From the NCBI RefSeq assembly GCF_033436665.1, contig NZ_JAWQFO010000007.1:186001-250000 (forward strand): DNA of 64,000 nt, given 5' to 3'. The first letter of the stretch is position 1. Each line of letters starts with the position of its first letter. Origin of the DNA: JAWQFO01 sp033436665. GTDB taxonomy: Bacteria > Pseudomonadota > Alphaproteobacteria > Rhodobacterales > Rhodobacteraceae. The notes under the pieces were generated by a model that saw nothing but the letters and a program-made list of their open reading frames with translations, made no database searches and had not been told where the DNA came from. This document shows, piece after piece, positions 15,282 through 24,264 of the stretch. A program made the translations under genes and the position numbers.

Positions 15282-17087
15282 TCAACCGCCGGTCTTTGAC
15301 CTTACGTAAGTTCCGGGCGCATCGCACAGGGGGGGATGCGTGGAATCACCCGGTTCGCGCGATTCGACCTTGGTGCCCGATCGCTTCCTCAACCAGGCTT
15401 CCCAGGTCGGCCACCAGGACCCGTCGTGGAAATCCGCGCCGGCACGCCAGTCGTCGTGTTCGAGGTCGAGGTCCGGGTTGGTGTAGTGGCCGTACTTCTT
15501 CTTGGTCGGAGGGTTGACGATGCCGGCGATATGTCCCGACTGGGCGAGAATGAACGTCCGGTCCTTCGAGCTCATCTGCTGGACACCGCGGTAGCAATCC
15601 TTCCAGGCCGCGATATGGTCGCCCTCGCAGGCGATCGAACACAGCGGCACGTCGACATCCGAAAGCTGCAGCTTGTGCCCCAGCAGGTCGAACCCCTCGC
15701 GCGCGAACTCGTCGCGTTGGCAGAGCCCGCGCAGGTACTGCATCGCCATCTTCGCCGGCAGGTTCGCGCCATCGCCGTTCCAGTAGAGCAGGTCGAAGGC
15801 CGGCGGAGTCTCGCCCATCATGTAGCTCTTGATCGCCGGGCTGTAGATCAGATCCGTCGAGCGCAGGAAGGAAAAGGTTCGCGCCATGATCGCCGAGGGC
15901 AGAAGCCCCTTCTCATCAGTTTCGGCCTCAATGCCGTCGATGAAGTCGTCAGTCAGGAAGGGCGTGAATTCGCCCTGGTCGGAAAAGTCGGTCAGTGCGG
16001 TAAAGAAGGTGGCGGACTTGATCGACTTGTCGCCCTTCTGTTTCAGCAGAGACAGCGTCAGCGAAAGGGTCGTGCCCGCGATGCAGTATCCAATGGCATT
16101 GACCTGCTTCTCGCCGGTGATCTCCTTCACTTCGCGGATCGCGGCGAGGTAGCCATCCTCGATGTAATCCTCCATCCCGATCTCGCGGTAGCTGGGATCC
16201 GGGTTCACCCAAGACACGACGAAGAGGGTATAGCCCTGCTCGGTGATCCATTTCACGAGACTGTTCTGGGCCTTGAGATCGAGAATGTAGAACTTGTTGA
16301 TCCAGGGCGGAAAGATGATCAGCGGGGTCTTGTAGACCTTCTCGGTCGCCGGTGCGTACTGGATCAGCTCCATCATCCGGTTGCGGAATACCACCTTGCC
16401 TGGCGTGGTCGCGATGTTGCCGCCAACCTCGAAGGCGGTCTCGTCGGCGAGTTTCACGATCAGCTCGCCGTCGTTGGCCTCGAGATCGCGGATCATGTTC
16501 TCGAGCCCCTGCACGAGGCTCTGCCCCTCGGTCGCCACCGCGCGCTCCAGCGCGTCGGGGTTGGTGGCGAGGAAGTTGGTCGGCGACATCATGTCGACGA
16601 TCTGGCGCGAGAAATAGGCCAGCCGGCGCTTTTCCTTCGGGTCCATGTCGGACACGTCGTCGACCGCCTGCATCAAGGCCTGTGCGTTGATCTGGTACTG
16701 CTGTTTGACGAAGTTGAAATAGGGGTGCGTGTCCCAGAGCGGGTTGGCAAAGCGGCGGTCCTTTGGGCCGGGATCCTCGGGGGCCGCCAGACGCCCCTTG
16801 GCGAGCGTCTGCTGGGCCTCGACGAAATGCTTCATCGTATCCGACCAGTAGGACATCTGCCGTTCGATGACGCGGGCGGGGTTGTTGATCGCCTCCGCCC
16901 AGTAGGCCTGCGCGGCCCTTCCGAACAATTCCTGATTCGGGCCGTCGAGCGCCGGGTTATGCGGCTGGCGGTTTGTCAGGACACGCTGCAACCGCTCGGT
17001 GAGTTCCTCAACCTTTTTTAGATTCTCGGTCATCCGTTCCAGGGATTCCGTGGAAGCTGGGGAGTCCACCTTGGTTTGTGTTGTCAT
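15282..17087 (-). CDS. phaC: class I poly(3-hydroxyalkanoate) polymerase PhaC
   Basis: A 601-residue PHB synthase that polymerises (R)-3-hydroxybutyryl-CoA at the granule surface. The N-terminal PhaC_N domain is followed by the alpha/beta hydrolase core. The lipase-like box GYCIAGT carries the catalytic Cys (residue 335), and WWPTW and the SGHIAG His element occur in the C-terminal third. Length agrees with class I enzymes. It is divergent from phaZ (106-base gap) and runs toward the phasin gene. Confidence 0.95.
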   Translation of the reverse strand: MTTQTKVDSPASTESLERMTENLKKVEELTERLQRVLTNRQPHNPALDGPNQELFGRAAQAYWAEAINNPARVIERQMSYWSDTMKHFVEAQQTLAKGRLAAPEDPGPKDRRFANPLWDTHPYFNFVKQQYQINAQALMQAVDDVSDMDPKEKRRLAYFSRQIVDMMSPTNFLATNPDALERAVATEGQSLVQGLENMIRDLEANDGELIVKLADETAFEVGGNIATTPGKVVFRNRMMELIQYAPATEKVYKTPLIIFPPWINKFYILDLKAQNSLVKWITEQGYTLFVVSWVNPDPSYREIGMEDYIEDGYLAAIREVKEITGEKQVNAIGYCIAGTTLSLTLSLLKQKGDKSIKSATFFTALTDFSDQGEFTPFLTDDFIDGIEAETDEKGLLPSAIMARTFSFLRSTDLIYSPAIKSYMMGETPPAFDLLYWNGDGANLPAKMAMQYLRGLCQRDEFAREGFDLLGHKLQLSDVDVPLCSIACEGDHIAAWKDCYRGVQQMSSKDRTFILAQSGHIAGIVNPPTKKKYGHYTNPDLDLEHDDWRAGADFHDGSWWPTWEAWLRKRSGTKVESREPGDSTHPPLCDAPGTYVRSKTGG

Positions 17088-17193
17088 GTTAATGTTTCCT
17101 CCCTATCTTCGCAGGTGCAGCATTCCGCCGTTGGCTTCAGGGGGCGAAACGTCGGAGGCCGGATAAATCCGGATTGTAACAAGGAGACCCCCC
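17088..17193. promoter_or_regulatory. divergent phaC/phaZ intergenic region
   Basis: These 106 bases must carry both promoters. CCGGAT and ATCCGG form a perfect dyad (17159-17172) just upstream of the phaZ ribosome-binding site (AAGGAGA). A TGC-rich stretch at 17110-17125 resembles, but does not match, the PhaR consensus. No strong -35/-10 pair was found. Confidence 0.35.
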
Positions 17194-18528
17194 ATGCGCC
17201 AGTTGGCGACTTATGACCTCATCGAGACGATCCGCAACACCAACCAGTGGCTCGGCGCGACGGCCCAGGCCATCGGCGGCTACCCCGCGTTCGCACTGAT
17301 GCCGAACCCCGCCCTGACCTGGCTCAGCGCCTGGGGCGAGGTGACCGAGAGGACGTTCCAGCGCATGGTGGTCAAGCCGGACTGGAACATTCCGCCGATG
17401 GTCCGCGGCGACGGCAAGGAGACCCCGGTCCGGACCGAGATCGTGGTCGAGCGTGCCTTCGGCGACCTGCTGCAATTCGTGGTGCCCGGTCGCAAGACGC
17501 AGGCGCGCAAGATTCTGCTTGTCGCACCCATGTCGGGCCATTACGCGACGCTTCTGCGCTCGACCGTGATCAGCCTGCTGCCGGATGCCGATGTCTTCAT
17601 TACCGACTGGCACAACGCCCGCGACATCCCGGTCAGCGAAGGCAAGTTCGACATCGAGGATTACACGCTCTACCTCGTCGATTTCCTGCGTGAACTTGGC
17701 CCCGACACCCATGTCATCGCGGTCTGCCAGCCCGCGCCGCTGGCGCTGGCCGCAACCGCCTACCTCGCCGACGAGGATCCCTCGGCACAGCCGCGGACGC
17801 TGACGCTGATCGGCGGTCCGATCGATCCCGGCGCGGCCCCGACCGAGGTGACCGACTTCGGCCACAGCGTGACGATGGGCCAGCTCGAAGAGATGATGAT
17901 CCAGCGCGTCGGGATGAAGTACCCGGGCATCGGGCGCATGGTCTACCCGGGCTTGCTGCAGCTGCAATCCTTCATCTCGATGAACGCCGAGACGCATTTC
18001 AAGGCCTTCCGCGACCAGATTAACCGGGTCGCTCAGGGCAAAGCCGCCGATCACGACAAACACAACAAGTTCTACGACGAATATCTCGCGGTCATGGACA
18101 TGACGGCGGAATTCTACCTGTCCACGGTCGAACGCATCTTCAAGAACGGCGAGATCGCCAGCAACAGCTTCACCGTCGCCGGCAAGGCGGTGGACATCGG
18201 CAAGATCACCACGGTGGCCGTCAAGACGGTGGAAGGTTCCAAGGACGACATCTCGGCGCCCGGACAGTGCGTCGCCGCGCTCGACCTGCTGACCGGCCTG
18301 CCCGACGACAAAAAAGCCAGCCATCTCGAGGAGGGTGCCGGGCACTACGGCATTTTCGCCGGCAAAAGCTGGCGCAACAACATCCGCCCGCTGGTACTGG
18401 AATTCATCGACGCAAACGGCGCCGGCAGCAAGCAGGGGTCCGGCGGCAGATCGAAGACCGTGAACAAGGACAACGTCCGCGAGCTGCCGACCGTCGCCGA
18501 CGCCGCGCCGAAAGGTGCGCACGCCTAG
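17194..18528 (+). CDS. phaZ: intracellular polyhydroxyalkanoate depolymerase PhaZ
   Basis: A 444-residue intracellular PHB depolymerase that mobilises native granules. The nucleophile element is a cysteine box (AVCQPAP, Cys near residue 178), as in the Ralstonia-type intracellular PhaZ family. The C-terminal part has GAGHYGIFAGKSW containing the catalytic His. No signal peptide is present, as expected. The last codon shares a CTAG tetranucleotide with the stop of the converging hydrolase gene. Confidence 0.92.
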   Translation: MRQLATYDLIETIRNTNQWLGATAQAIGGYPAFALMPNPALTWLSAWGEVTERTFQRMVVKPDWNIPPMVRGDGKETPVRTEIVVERAFGDLLQFVVPGRKTQARKILLVAPMSGHYATLLRSTVISLLPDADVFITDWHNARDIPVSEGKFDIEDYTLYLVDFLRELGPDTHVIAVCQPAPLALAATAYLADEDPSAQPRTLTLIGGPIDPGAAPTEVTDFGHSVTMGQLEEMMIQRVGMKYPGIGRMVYPGLLQLQSFISMNAETHFKAFRDQINRVAQGKAADHDKHNKFYDEYLAVMDMTAEFYLSTVERIFKNGEIASNSFTVAGKAVDIGKITTVAVKTVEGSKDDISAPGQCVAALDLLTGLPDDKKASHLEEGAGHYGIFAGKSWRNNIRPLVLEFIDANGAGSKQGSGGRSKTVNKDNVRELPTVADAAPKGAHA

Positions 18529-19235
18529 CGCAGCAGCATCGGCGCCTTCATCCAGCGCAGCAGAGCATCGGTGGTTTCACCGGGCTGCTCGAGACTTGGC
18601 AGATGTCCCGAGTGGTCGAGGACCACCAGTTCGGCGGAGGGGATGAGCTCTGCCATGAAGCTGTGGCGCTGGACCGGGCAGATGGTGTCATGCACGCCGC
18701 AGAGCACCAGCGCCGGCACCTTGCAGGTTCGCAGGGTCTTCTGCTGGTCGCGCTGCCGCTGCAGCGCCCGGGACTGGCGCACGAAGACATCCGCGCCCAG
18801 GGTCTCGGCCATGTCGAGCATCAATGCCACGACCTCGTCCCGGTAGGCCCCAGGCGCCAGCGCGCTTTTCGGCAACCGCTCCTGCACCGCCGCGACAAGT
18901 CGGCCGGTGCGCGCCGCGATGATCTGGGACTCGCGTTCGCCGGCGACCTGCGGCGTCTCGGCCAGCGGACTGGTCGCGATCAGGGCGATGCGGCTGACCC
19001 GCTCGGGCGCACGGCGCAGAAGTTCCATGGCGACGTTGCCGCCCAAGCCGGCTCCGGCGAGCGCGAAACGCCGCGGCAGAAGGTCGAGCAGGCCCGAGGC
19101 GATCTCCTCGATCCGCTCGCCGCCGGTGATCGGCGCGACGGTCACGGCGATATTGGCCGAAAGCTCTGCGATCTGCGGGCCAAAGAGCCGCGCGTCGCAC
19201 ATCATGCCAGGCAGAAGGACAAGCGGTTCAGCCAT
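18525..19235 (-). CDS. alpha/beta hydrolase fold protein lacking the nucleophile serine
   Basis: A 236-residue alpha/beta hydrolase. The oxyanion region (LVLLPGMMCD), the acid residue (GVHDTICP) and the His (DHSGHLPSLEQP) are conserved, but the nucleophile elbow reads GAGLGG at residues 61-66, so the usual Ser is Gly63 (codon GGC, one base from AGC). It may be non-hydrolytic (lyase-like or binding) or inactivated. It converges with phaZ, sharing the CTAG stop. Family level is certain; activity is not. Confidence 0.8.
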   Translation of the reverse strand: MAEPLVLLPGMMCDARLFGPQIAELSANIAVTVAPITGGERIEEIASGLLDLLPRRFALAGAGLGGNVAMELLRRAPERVSRIALIATSPLAETPQVAGERESQIIAARTGRLVAAVQERLPKSALAPGAYRDEVVALMLDMAETLGADVFVRQSRALQRQRDQQKTLRTCKVPALVLCGVHDTICPVQRHSFMAELIPSAELVVLDHSGHLPSLEQPGETTDALLRWMKAPMLLR

Positions 19236-19371
19236 GCTCGAGCACCGTCTCGACCTGATCCGTCGCGGGTTTCACGTGTCGCCAGCCTTTGAATTCCTGC
19301 CCGCGGCAACACTATCAGGCCGCGGATGCCCTGCAAGCGGGAGCGCCGGATTTCCGCCGACGTACCGCGTA

Positions 19372-20004
19372 TCAGGGCAGATCGATGCCCCGGAACGGCG
19401 GAAAATCCGCGTAGCGCCTGCGCCGGGCCTCGAAAGGTTCATCTGGTGTTTCACCCGCCCGCAGCAGCATTCCGCGCGGGGCGATGTAGCTCGAAATCGT
19501 GCGCAGCGGTTTCGGGCGCCAGACGAGGTTGAAGGCGGCAAGCTTGGGAAAGAACCACATCTCGGAAAAAGGCAGATGGTCGTGCACCCACCACGCCAGA
19601 TCGCGCCAGTCGCGACCTTCGGCGTAGCGGTCGGCGAACCACGGGATCACAAGCGAGGTGCCCGCGATGGCCATCTCGCCTTCATCCCGATCCCAGATGT
19701 GGCACTCCAGCGGGTTGTCGTTGCGCGCGCAGTTGAGCCTGTTTTCATTGCCGAAGGCATTGAGTTCTGGCGAGCGGTACCCCGAGCGGATCGCGATACG
19801 CCCGAACGTTTCTTCCAGCGGATCGAGCAGTTCGGTGCAGAGCATCCGCCCGTTTGCGATGGCGAGATCGGGGTTTGCCGGCACATTCGGGACGCCGTGA
19901 AATCCGTTGATCTCGGAATAGAGGAAGTCGCGCATGTAGAAGTGTCGCGACAGCCGCACCCGACCCAGTGTCTCGAGGCTCCACATGCTTGCCGGGCGGC
20001 GCAT
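19372..20004 (-). CDS. peptidase M15-like protein
   Basis: A 210-residue protein with a D,D-carboxypeptidase-like M15 core: SRHFYMRDFLYSE, a helix with LLDPLEETFG, then IAIRSGYRSPELN near residue 90, which is the M15A hallmark. The expected downstream His/Asp metal motif is only partly recognisable (LECHIWDRDEGE near residue 120), so activity is uncertain. There is no signal peptide with ATG 20004 as start. That start is 5 bases after the stop of the VOC gene, so the two are probably co-transcribed. Confidence 0.65.
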   Translation of the reverse strand: MRRPASMWSLETLGRVRLSRHFYMRDFLYSEINGFHGVPNVPANPDLAIANGRMLCTELLDPLEETFGRIAIRSGYRSPELNAFGNENRLNCARNDNPLECHIWDRDEGEMAIAGTSLVIPWFADRYAEGRDWRDLAWWVHDHLPFSEMWFFPKLAAFNLVWRPKPLRTISSYIAPRGMLLRAGETPDEPFEARRRRYADFPPFRGIDLP

Positions 20005-20008
20005 GGCG

Positions 20009-20440
20009 TCAGCCTCCGTAACCGTTCCAGCGGAACCGGTTGCCGGGTCCCAGGGGCGAGAACGGGTTGTGCGCGATCTCCCAGATGTGTCCCTCGGGGT
20101 CGGCGAAGTAGCCATGATAGCCGCCCCAGAACGCCTTTGCCGCCGGCTTGACGATGCGCGCCCCGGCGGCTTCGGCGCGCGCCATCAGGGCATCGACCTC
20201 TTCGGGCGTGTGCAGGTTGTGCGCCAGCGTGACGGCCCCGTGGCCGAGCGTTTCGACCCGCACGCCCATGTCCGCGGCCAGGTCCTCAAGCCCGAACAAC
20301 CCCAACGTCTGGCCAAGCAGGTCGAAGGCCACGACCCCGTCGGGGCTGTCGACGCGTTGCCAGCCGAGCGCTTCGTAGAAGCTGGCGAGCGCCGCAACGT
20401 CGCGGGCGCCAAGCGTGACGAGGCTGATCCGCTGCTCCAC
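20009..20440 (-). CDS. VOC (glyoxalase/bleomycin-resistance fold) family protein
   Basis: A 143-residue VOC-fold protein. It has RISLVTLGARDVAALASFYEAL at the N-terminus and GYHGYFADPEGHIWEIAHNP near the C-terminus, with the metal-ligand pattern of this superfamily. GTG 20440 is preferred because the long upstream extension overlaps the preceding hydrolase gene; the chosen start is 4 bases after that gene's stop. Substrate unknown. Confidence 0.82.
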   Translation of the reverse strand: MEQRISLVTLGARDVAALASFYEALGWQRVDSPDGVVAFDLLGQTLGLFGLEDLAADMGVRVETLGHGAVTLAHNLHTPEEVDALMARAEAAGARIVKPAAKAFWGGYHGYFADPEGHIWEIAHNPFSPLGPGNRFRWNGYGG

Positions 20441-20444
20441 GTCT

Positions 20445-21197
20445 TCAGCCCGCCATGTCGATGATCTCGGCCACCGCATCTTCGATGAGGCCAAGGCAGG
20501 GTGGGTCCGAGAATCGATGATCGGCATCCTTGACCAGCGTGAGACGCATGTCCGGACAGCGCGCGTGATCGAGCAGTCGCAGGGCGGTCTGAGTACTGAC
20601 TGCCGTATCGGCAGTGCCTTGCAGGCAGCGCACCGGAAACGGCAGTGCCAGCGGATCGCGCAGCACAAGGTTGCGCCGCCCGTCCTCGATCATGCGCGGG
20701 GTGACGACGTAAGGCTCCATGTAGTCCGAGGGCAGTTCCACCGTGCCGCCTGCTTCGATCGTGTCTTTCTGCTCTTGGGTGAAGCTGGCCCAGTAGCCGT
20801 CTTCGGTGAAATCTGGCGCCGCGGCGATGGTGACCAGCCCCGCGATGCCTTCGGGAATGCGCCGGGCGAGCAGCAGCGCCTGCCAGCCGCCCATCGAAGA
20901 CCCCACCGGGATCAGCGGCCCGTCGGTCAACGCATGCACGGCCTCGAACGTGTCCTCGGCCCAGCCGCCGATGCAGCCGTCTTCGAACGTGCCGGATGAG
21001 ATTCCGTGACCCGAATAGTCGAAGCGCAGGAAGGCCTGGCCGCGCGCCCGGCACCAGGTTTCGAGATGCAGCGCCTTGGTGCCCTCCATGTCGGACTTGA
21101 GCCCGCCAAGGAAGACCACGCAGGGTGCTTGGCCATCGCTGCGGTGATAGCCGATGCGCCGTCCCTGCGGCGTGTCGAGGTAGTTCGGTTCTGGCAT
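20445..21197 (-). CDS. alpha/beta hydrolase (ABHD10-like thioesterase/esterase)
   Basis: A 250-residue serine hydrolase. The nucleophile elbow is VGSSMGGWQ (near residue 98), the oxyanion strand VVFLGGLKSDMEG resembles ABHD10/palmitoyl-protein-thioesterase-like proteins, and DADHRFSDP supplies the His. ATG 21197 is preceded by a perfect AAGGAG box. It is the first gene of a minus-strand group hydrolase, VOC, M15-like. Confidence 0.85.
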   Translation of the reverse strand: MPEPNYLDTPQGRRIGYHRSDGQAPCVVFLGGLKSDMEGTKALHLETWCRARGQAFLRFDYSGHGISSGTFEDGCIGGWAEDTFEAVHALTDGPLIPVGSSMGGWQALLLARRIPEGIAGLVTIAAAPDFTEDGYWASFTQEQKDTIEAGGTVELPSDYMEPYVVTPRMIEDGRRNLVLRDPLALPFPVRCLQGTADTAVSTQTALRLLDHARCPDMRLTLVKDADHRFSDPPCLGLIEDAVAEIIDMAG

Positions 21198-21287
21198 GGG
21201 ATCTCCTTTGAAGGCGATCATGCCCACGAGTTCTCCGGGGCTTCAATCCCCGGCAGAAGATCGGCTGCCAAAGCCTGTCAGCAGTTT

Positions 21288-21515
21288 TCAGCCACCGATG
21301 TAGGTATCCGCGCCCGGCCGGAAAAATGTCTTCTGGTTGTGCAGCCGTCCCAGCAGGTCGTGGATCTGGCGCAGCGGGTCGGCATCGGCATCCGCCGGCA
21401 GTTCCGGGTTCTCGATACGATCAATCGACAGGTCGCGGATGACCGTATGCAGCGCGGCCTCGATCAGGTCGATATCGCGGATGCTGAGGTCGAAGCTGGG
21501 ATTCGGCTTGGGCAT
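21288..21515 (-). CDS. conserved hypothetical protein, 75 residues
   Basis: A small acidic, helical protein. It starts MPKPNPSFDLSIRDIDLIEAAL and ends GADTYIGG, a pattern seen as a short conserved Rhodobacteraceae protein of unknown function. The start has a GGAAGGAG box. It lies 172 bases from, and divergent to, thrS. No membrane segment or Cys is present. Confidence 0.65.
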   Translation of the reverse strand: MPKPNPSFDLSIRDIDLIEAALHTVIRDLSIDRIENPELPADADADPLRQIHDLLGRLHNQKTFFRPGADTYIGG

Positions 21516-21686
21516 TGTGGCTCCTTCCGGGGCGCGGGGAAGGTGTCAGCATAACACGCGCCGGACCCTGAACCACAAGGAACCGACCGCTTGGGTTGAC
21601 TTGCCGCAGGCGTGGCTGCACATAGACCGCGCACATAACCCGCAACCGGGCGTCTCGTAGGCGCCAAACCGACGAGGATGGCCGAT

Positions 21687-23666
21687 ATGGCACAAATCTC
21701 CCTGACCTTTCCCGATGGCAATGCGCGCGAATTCGACGCCGGGATCACCCCTGCCGAAGTCGCATCCGGTATTTCGACCTCGCTGGGCAAGAAGGCGATC
21801 AGCGCCACGGTCGACGGCAAGCATTGGGATCTCGCCTGGCCAATCGAGGCGGACGCCAGCATCGCGATCCATACCATGCAGGACGAGGCGCAGGCCAACG
21901 AGTTGGTGCGTCACGACCTCGCACATATCATGGCCCGCGCCGTGCAGGAGATCTGGCCTGACACCAAGGTCACCATCGGCCCGGTGATTGAGAACGGCTG
22001 GTACTACGATTTCGACCGGGAAGAGCCGTTCACGCCCGAGGATCTCGGCCTGATCGAAAAGAAGATGAAAGAGATCATCAACGCCCGCGACCCGGTCCGG
22101 ACCGAGGTCTGGGACCGTGCGCGCGCGATCAGGCATTACGAGGACAATGGCGAGCCCTACAAGGTCGAGCTGATCGAGGCGATCCCGGGCGACGAGCCCT
22201 TGCGCATGTACTGGCACGGCGACTGGCAGGATCTCTGCCGCGGCCCGCACCTGCAGCACACCGGGCAGGTGCCGGCGGACTCCTTCAAGCTGATGTCGAT
22301 CGCCGGCGCCTACTGGCGCGGCGACAGCTCGCGCGCGATGCTCCAGCGCATCTACGGCGTGGCCTTCACCGGGAAAGAGAAGCTGAAGGCCCACCTCACA
22401 ATGCTCGAGGAGGCCGCCAAGCGCGACCACCGCAAGCTGGGCCGCGAGATGGATCTCTTCCACATGCAGGAAGAAGCGCCGGGACAGGTGTTCTGGCACC
22501 CCAATGGCTGGACCATCTACACCGCCCTGCAGGACTACATGCGCCGCAAGCAGCGCGCCGGGGGCTACCGCGAGATCAACACGCCGCAGGTGGTGGACCG
22601 CAAGCTTTGGGAGGCGTCCGGCCACTGGGAGAAGTATCAGCACCACATGTTCCTCGTCGAAGTCGACGAAAGCCGTGATGGCGAGACCGACGATGCTTCG
22701 GCCAAGAACAAGGACCAGACCCGGATCAACGCGCTGAAGCCGATGAACTGCCCCTGCCATGTGCAGGTCTTCAACCAGGGTCTCAAGTCCTACCGCGACC
22801 TGCCGCTTCGGCTGGCCGAGTTCGGCTCCTGTGCGCGGTTCGAGCCGTCGGGCGCGCTGCACGGCATCATGCGCGTGCGCGGCTTCACCCAGGACGACGC
22901 GCATATCTTCTGCACCGAAGAGCAGATCCAATCGGAATGCGCGCGGTTCATCGACTTCCTCGCCAATGTCTACGCGGAACTGGGGTTCGAGTCGTTCGAG
23001 ATCCGCTTCGCCACCCGGCCCGAGAAACGCGTCGGGACCGAGGAAAGCTGGGATTACGTCGAGGCGGCGCTGGAGAATGCGATCAAGGCGGTGGGCCGCG
23101 ACTACGTGCTCGAACCCGGCGATGGCGCGTTCTACGGTCCGAAGCTCGACTTCTACCTTACCGACGCAATCGGACGGGTCTGGCAATGCGGGACCTTCCA
23201 GGTCGACCCGAACCTGCCCGAGCGGCTGGGTGCCAATTACATCGCCGCGGACGGCGACCGGCACCGCCCGTTCATGTTGCATCGCGCCTGCCTCGGCTCG
23301 TTCGAACGTTTTATCGGCATCCTGATCGAGAACTGGGAAGGCAAGCTGCCGTTCTGGCTGGCGCCGCGGCAGGTGGTCGTGGCCTCGATCGTTTCGGATG
23401 CGGACGACTACGTGCAGGAGGTCGTCGATACCCTGCGCGCCGCCGGTATCCGGGCCGAGGCCGATACGCGGAACGAAAAGATCAACTACAAGGTCCGTGA
23501 GCATTCGGTGGGCAAGGTGCCGGTCATCCTGGCCGTCGGCGCGCGCGAGGTCGAGGACCGGACCGTGACCGTGCGGCGCCTTGGCGAAAAGCGCACCGCG
23601 GTAGAGCCGCTCGACGATGTTACAGCGGCCCTTGCCCGAGAAGCGACACCGCCGGATCAGTTGTAA
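21687..23666 (+). CDS. thrS: threonyl-tRNA synthetase
   Basis: A 659-residue class II tRNA synthetase charging tRNA-Thr. The domain order is complete: N-terminal TGS (1-65), editing/SAD domain (70-225, with HDLAHIMARA), catalytic core (motif 1 near residue 290; NCPCHVQVF near 353; motif 3 GSFERFIGILIEN near 535), then the anticodon-binding domain. ATG 21687 is chosen because GAGG (21674-21677) is well spaced for it; ATG 21678 directly abuts that box. Confidence 0.97.
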   Translation: MAQISLTFPDGNAREFDAGITPAEVASGISTSLGKKAISATVDGKHWDLAWPIEADASIAIHTMQDEAQANELVRHDLAHIMARAVQEIWPDTKVTIGPVIENGWYYDFDREEPFTPEDLGLIEKKMKEIINARDPVRTEVWDRARAIRHYEDNGEPYKVELIEAIPGDEPLRMYWHGDWQDLCRGPHLQHTGQVPADSFKLMSIAGAYWRGDSSRAMLQRIYGVAFTGKEKLKAHLTMLEEAAKRDHRKLGREMDLFHMQEEAPGQVFWHPNGWTIYTALQDYMRRKQRAGGYREINTPQVVDRKLWEASGHWEKYQHHMFLVEVDESRDGETDDASAKNKDQTRINALKPMNCPCHVQVFNQGLKSYRDLPLRLAEFGSCARFEPSGALHGIMRVRGFTQDDAHIFCTEEQIQSECARFIDFLANVYAELGFESFEIRFATRPEKRVGTEESWDYVEAALENAIKAVGRDYVLEPGDGAFYGPKLDFYLTDAIGRVWQCGTFQVDPNLPERLGANYIAADGDRHRPFMLHRACLGSFERFIGILIENWEGKLPFWLAPRQVVVASIVSDADDYVQEVVDTLRAAGIRAEADTRNEKINYKVREHSVGKVPVILAVGAREVEDRTVTVRRLGEKRTAVEPLDDVTAALAREATPPDQL

Positions 23667-23713
23667 CAATCCCGCGGTTTGCGCGACGCGCTTGCGCAAC
23701 TGCCTCGCGCGAT

Positions 23714-23740
23714 TGTAACATTTCTCACCTCTCGGGCGTG
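23714..23740 (+). promoter_or_regulatory. ECF-sigma-like promoter upstream of bufA1
   Basis: TGTAAC (23714-23719), 17 bases and CGTG (23737-23740) resemble the GTAAC...CGT pattern of ECF sigma factors. SigF-type ECF factors are known to control bufferin operons in Caulobacter. No sigma or anti-sigma gene is in this window. Confidence 0.4.
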
Positions 23741-23791
23741 CACGCGGTCGGTTTCAAGCGCTATGCGACACGCAGTGCTGACGCGAGCGTG

Positions 23792-23809
23792 ACTCACCCG
23801 GTCGTGAGT
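23792..23809. promoter_or_regulatory. dyad in the bufA1 leader
   Basis: ACTCAC (23792-23797) and GTGAGT (23804-23809) form a perfect 6-bp inverted repeat with a 6-base spacer, 64 bases upstream of the bufA1 ATG. It could be a regulator site or a leader hairpin. Confidence 0.3.
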
Positions 23810-23873
23810 AGCGACGCGCATGCCCGGCGAGTTACAAATGTCCACACGAAAGAACCGTGCAAGGGAGCTAACC

Positions 23874-24176
23874 ATGTCCAATACTGTAAAAACCGTTGCT
23901 GTCGCCGGTGCCGTTGCCGCGGCCCTCGTCGCGCATTCCACGCCGGCACAGGCCGCCGCGAAAGAGAAATGCTATGGTGTGTCTCTGGCTGGCGCGAACG
24001 ACTGCGCAGCCGGACCGGGCACGACCTGCGCCGGCACTTCTGTGACCGACTACCAGGGCAATGCCTGGACGCTGGTCGACAAGGGCACATGCACCGAGAT
24101 CGACCTGCCCGAGATGGCTGATGGCACGCCGCGCGAAGGCTCGCTGGAGCCGCTGGACCGCGATCTGCCGGCCTGA
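23874..24176 (+). CDS. bufA1: BufA1-type bufferin precursor (DUF2282)
   Basis: A 100-residue exported precursor peptide. A signal peptide (cleavage after AQA, residue 27) is followed by a core with four Cys at positions 33, 44, 52 and 73 in the DUF2282 arrangement (KCYGV, NDCAAG, TCAGT, KGTC). In described bufferins these Cys are modified to thiooxazoles that bind copper in the periplasm. ATG 23874 has an AAGGGAG box. It heads a bufA1-bufB-bufC-doxX operon. Confidence 0.88.
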   Translation: MSNTVKTVAVAGAVAAALVAHSTPAQAAAKEKCYGVSLAGANDCAAGPGTTCAGTSVTDYQGNAWTLVDKGTCTEIDLPEMADGTPREGSLEPLDRDLPA

Positions 24177-24264
24177 CCCGCGTTCGAACCGGCGGGCGGA
24201 CCACCGCCCGCCGCTGCGATCCCGCTGGTCTTGCGCGCGAGCTCCCCATCGCTGGATGGTCGGA

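Noticed and set aside
23664..23668. second GTAAC element at the thrS stop codon
   Set aside because: It lies over the stop codon with no fitting -10; only the copy at 23715 is well placed for bufA1.
21546..23699. 717-residue minus-strand open frame
   Set aside because: It is the exact antisense of thrS with low-complexity composition and no recognisable fold.
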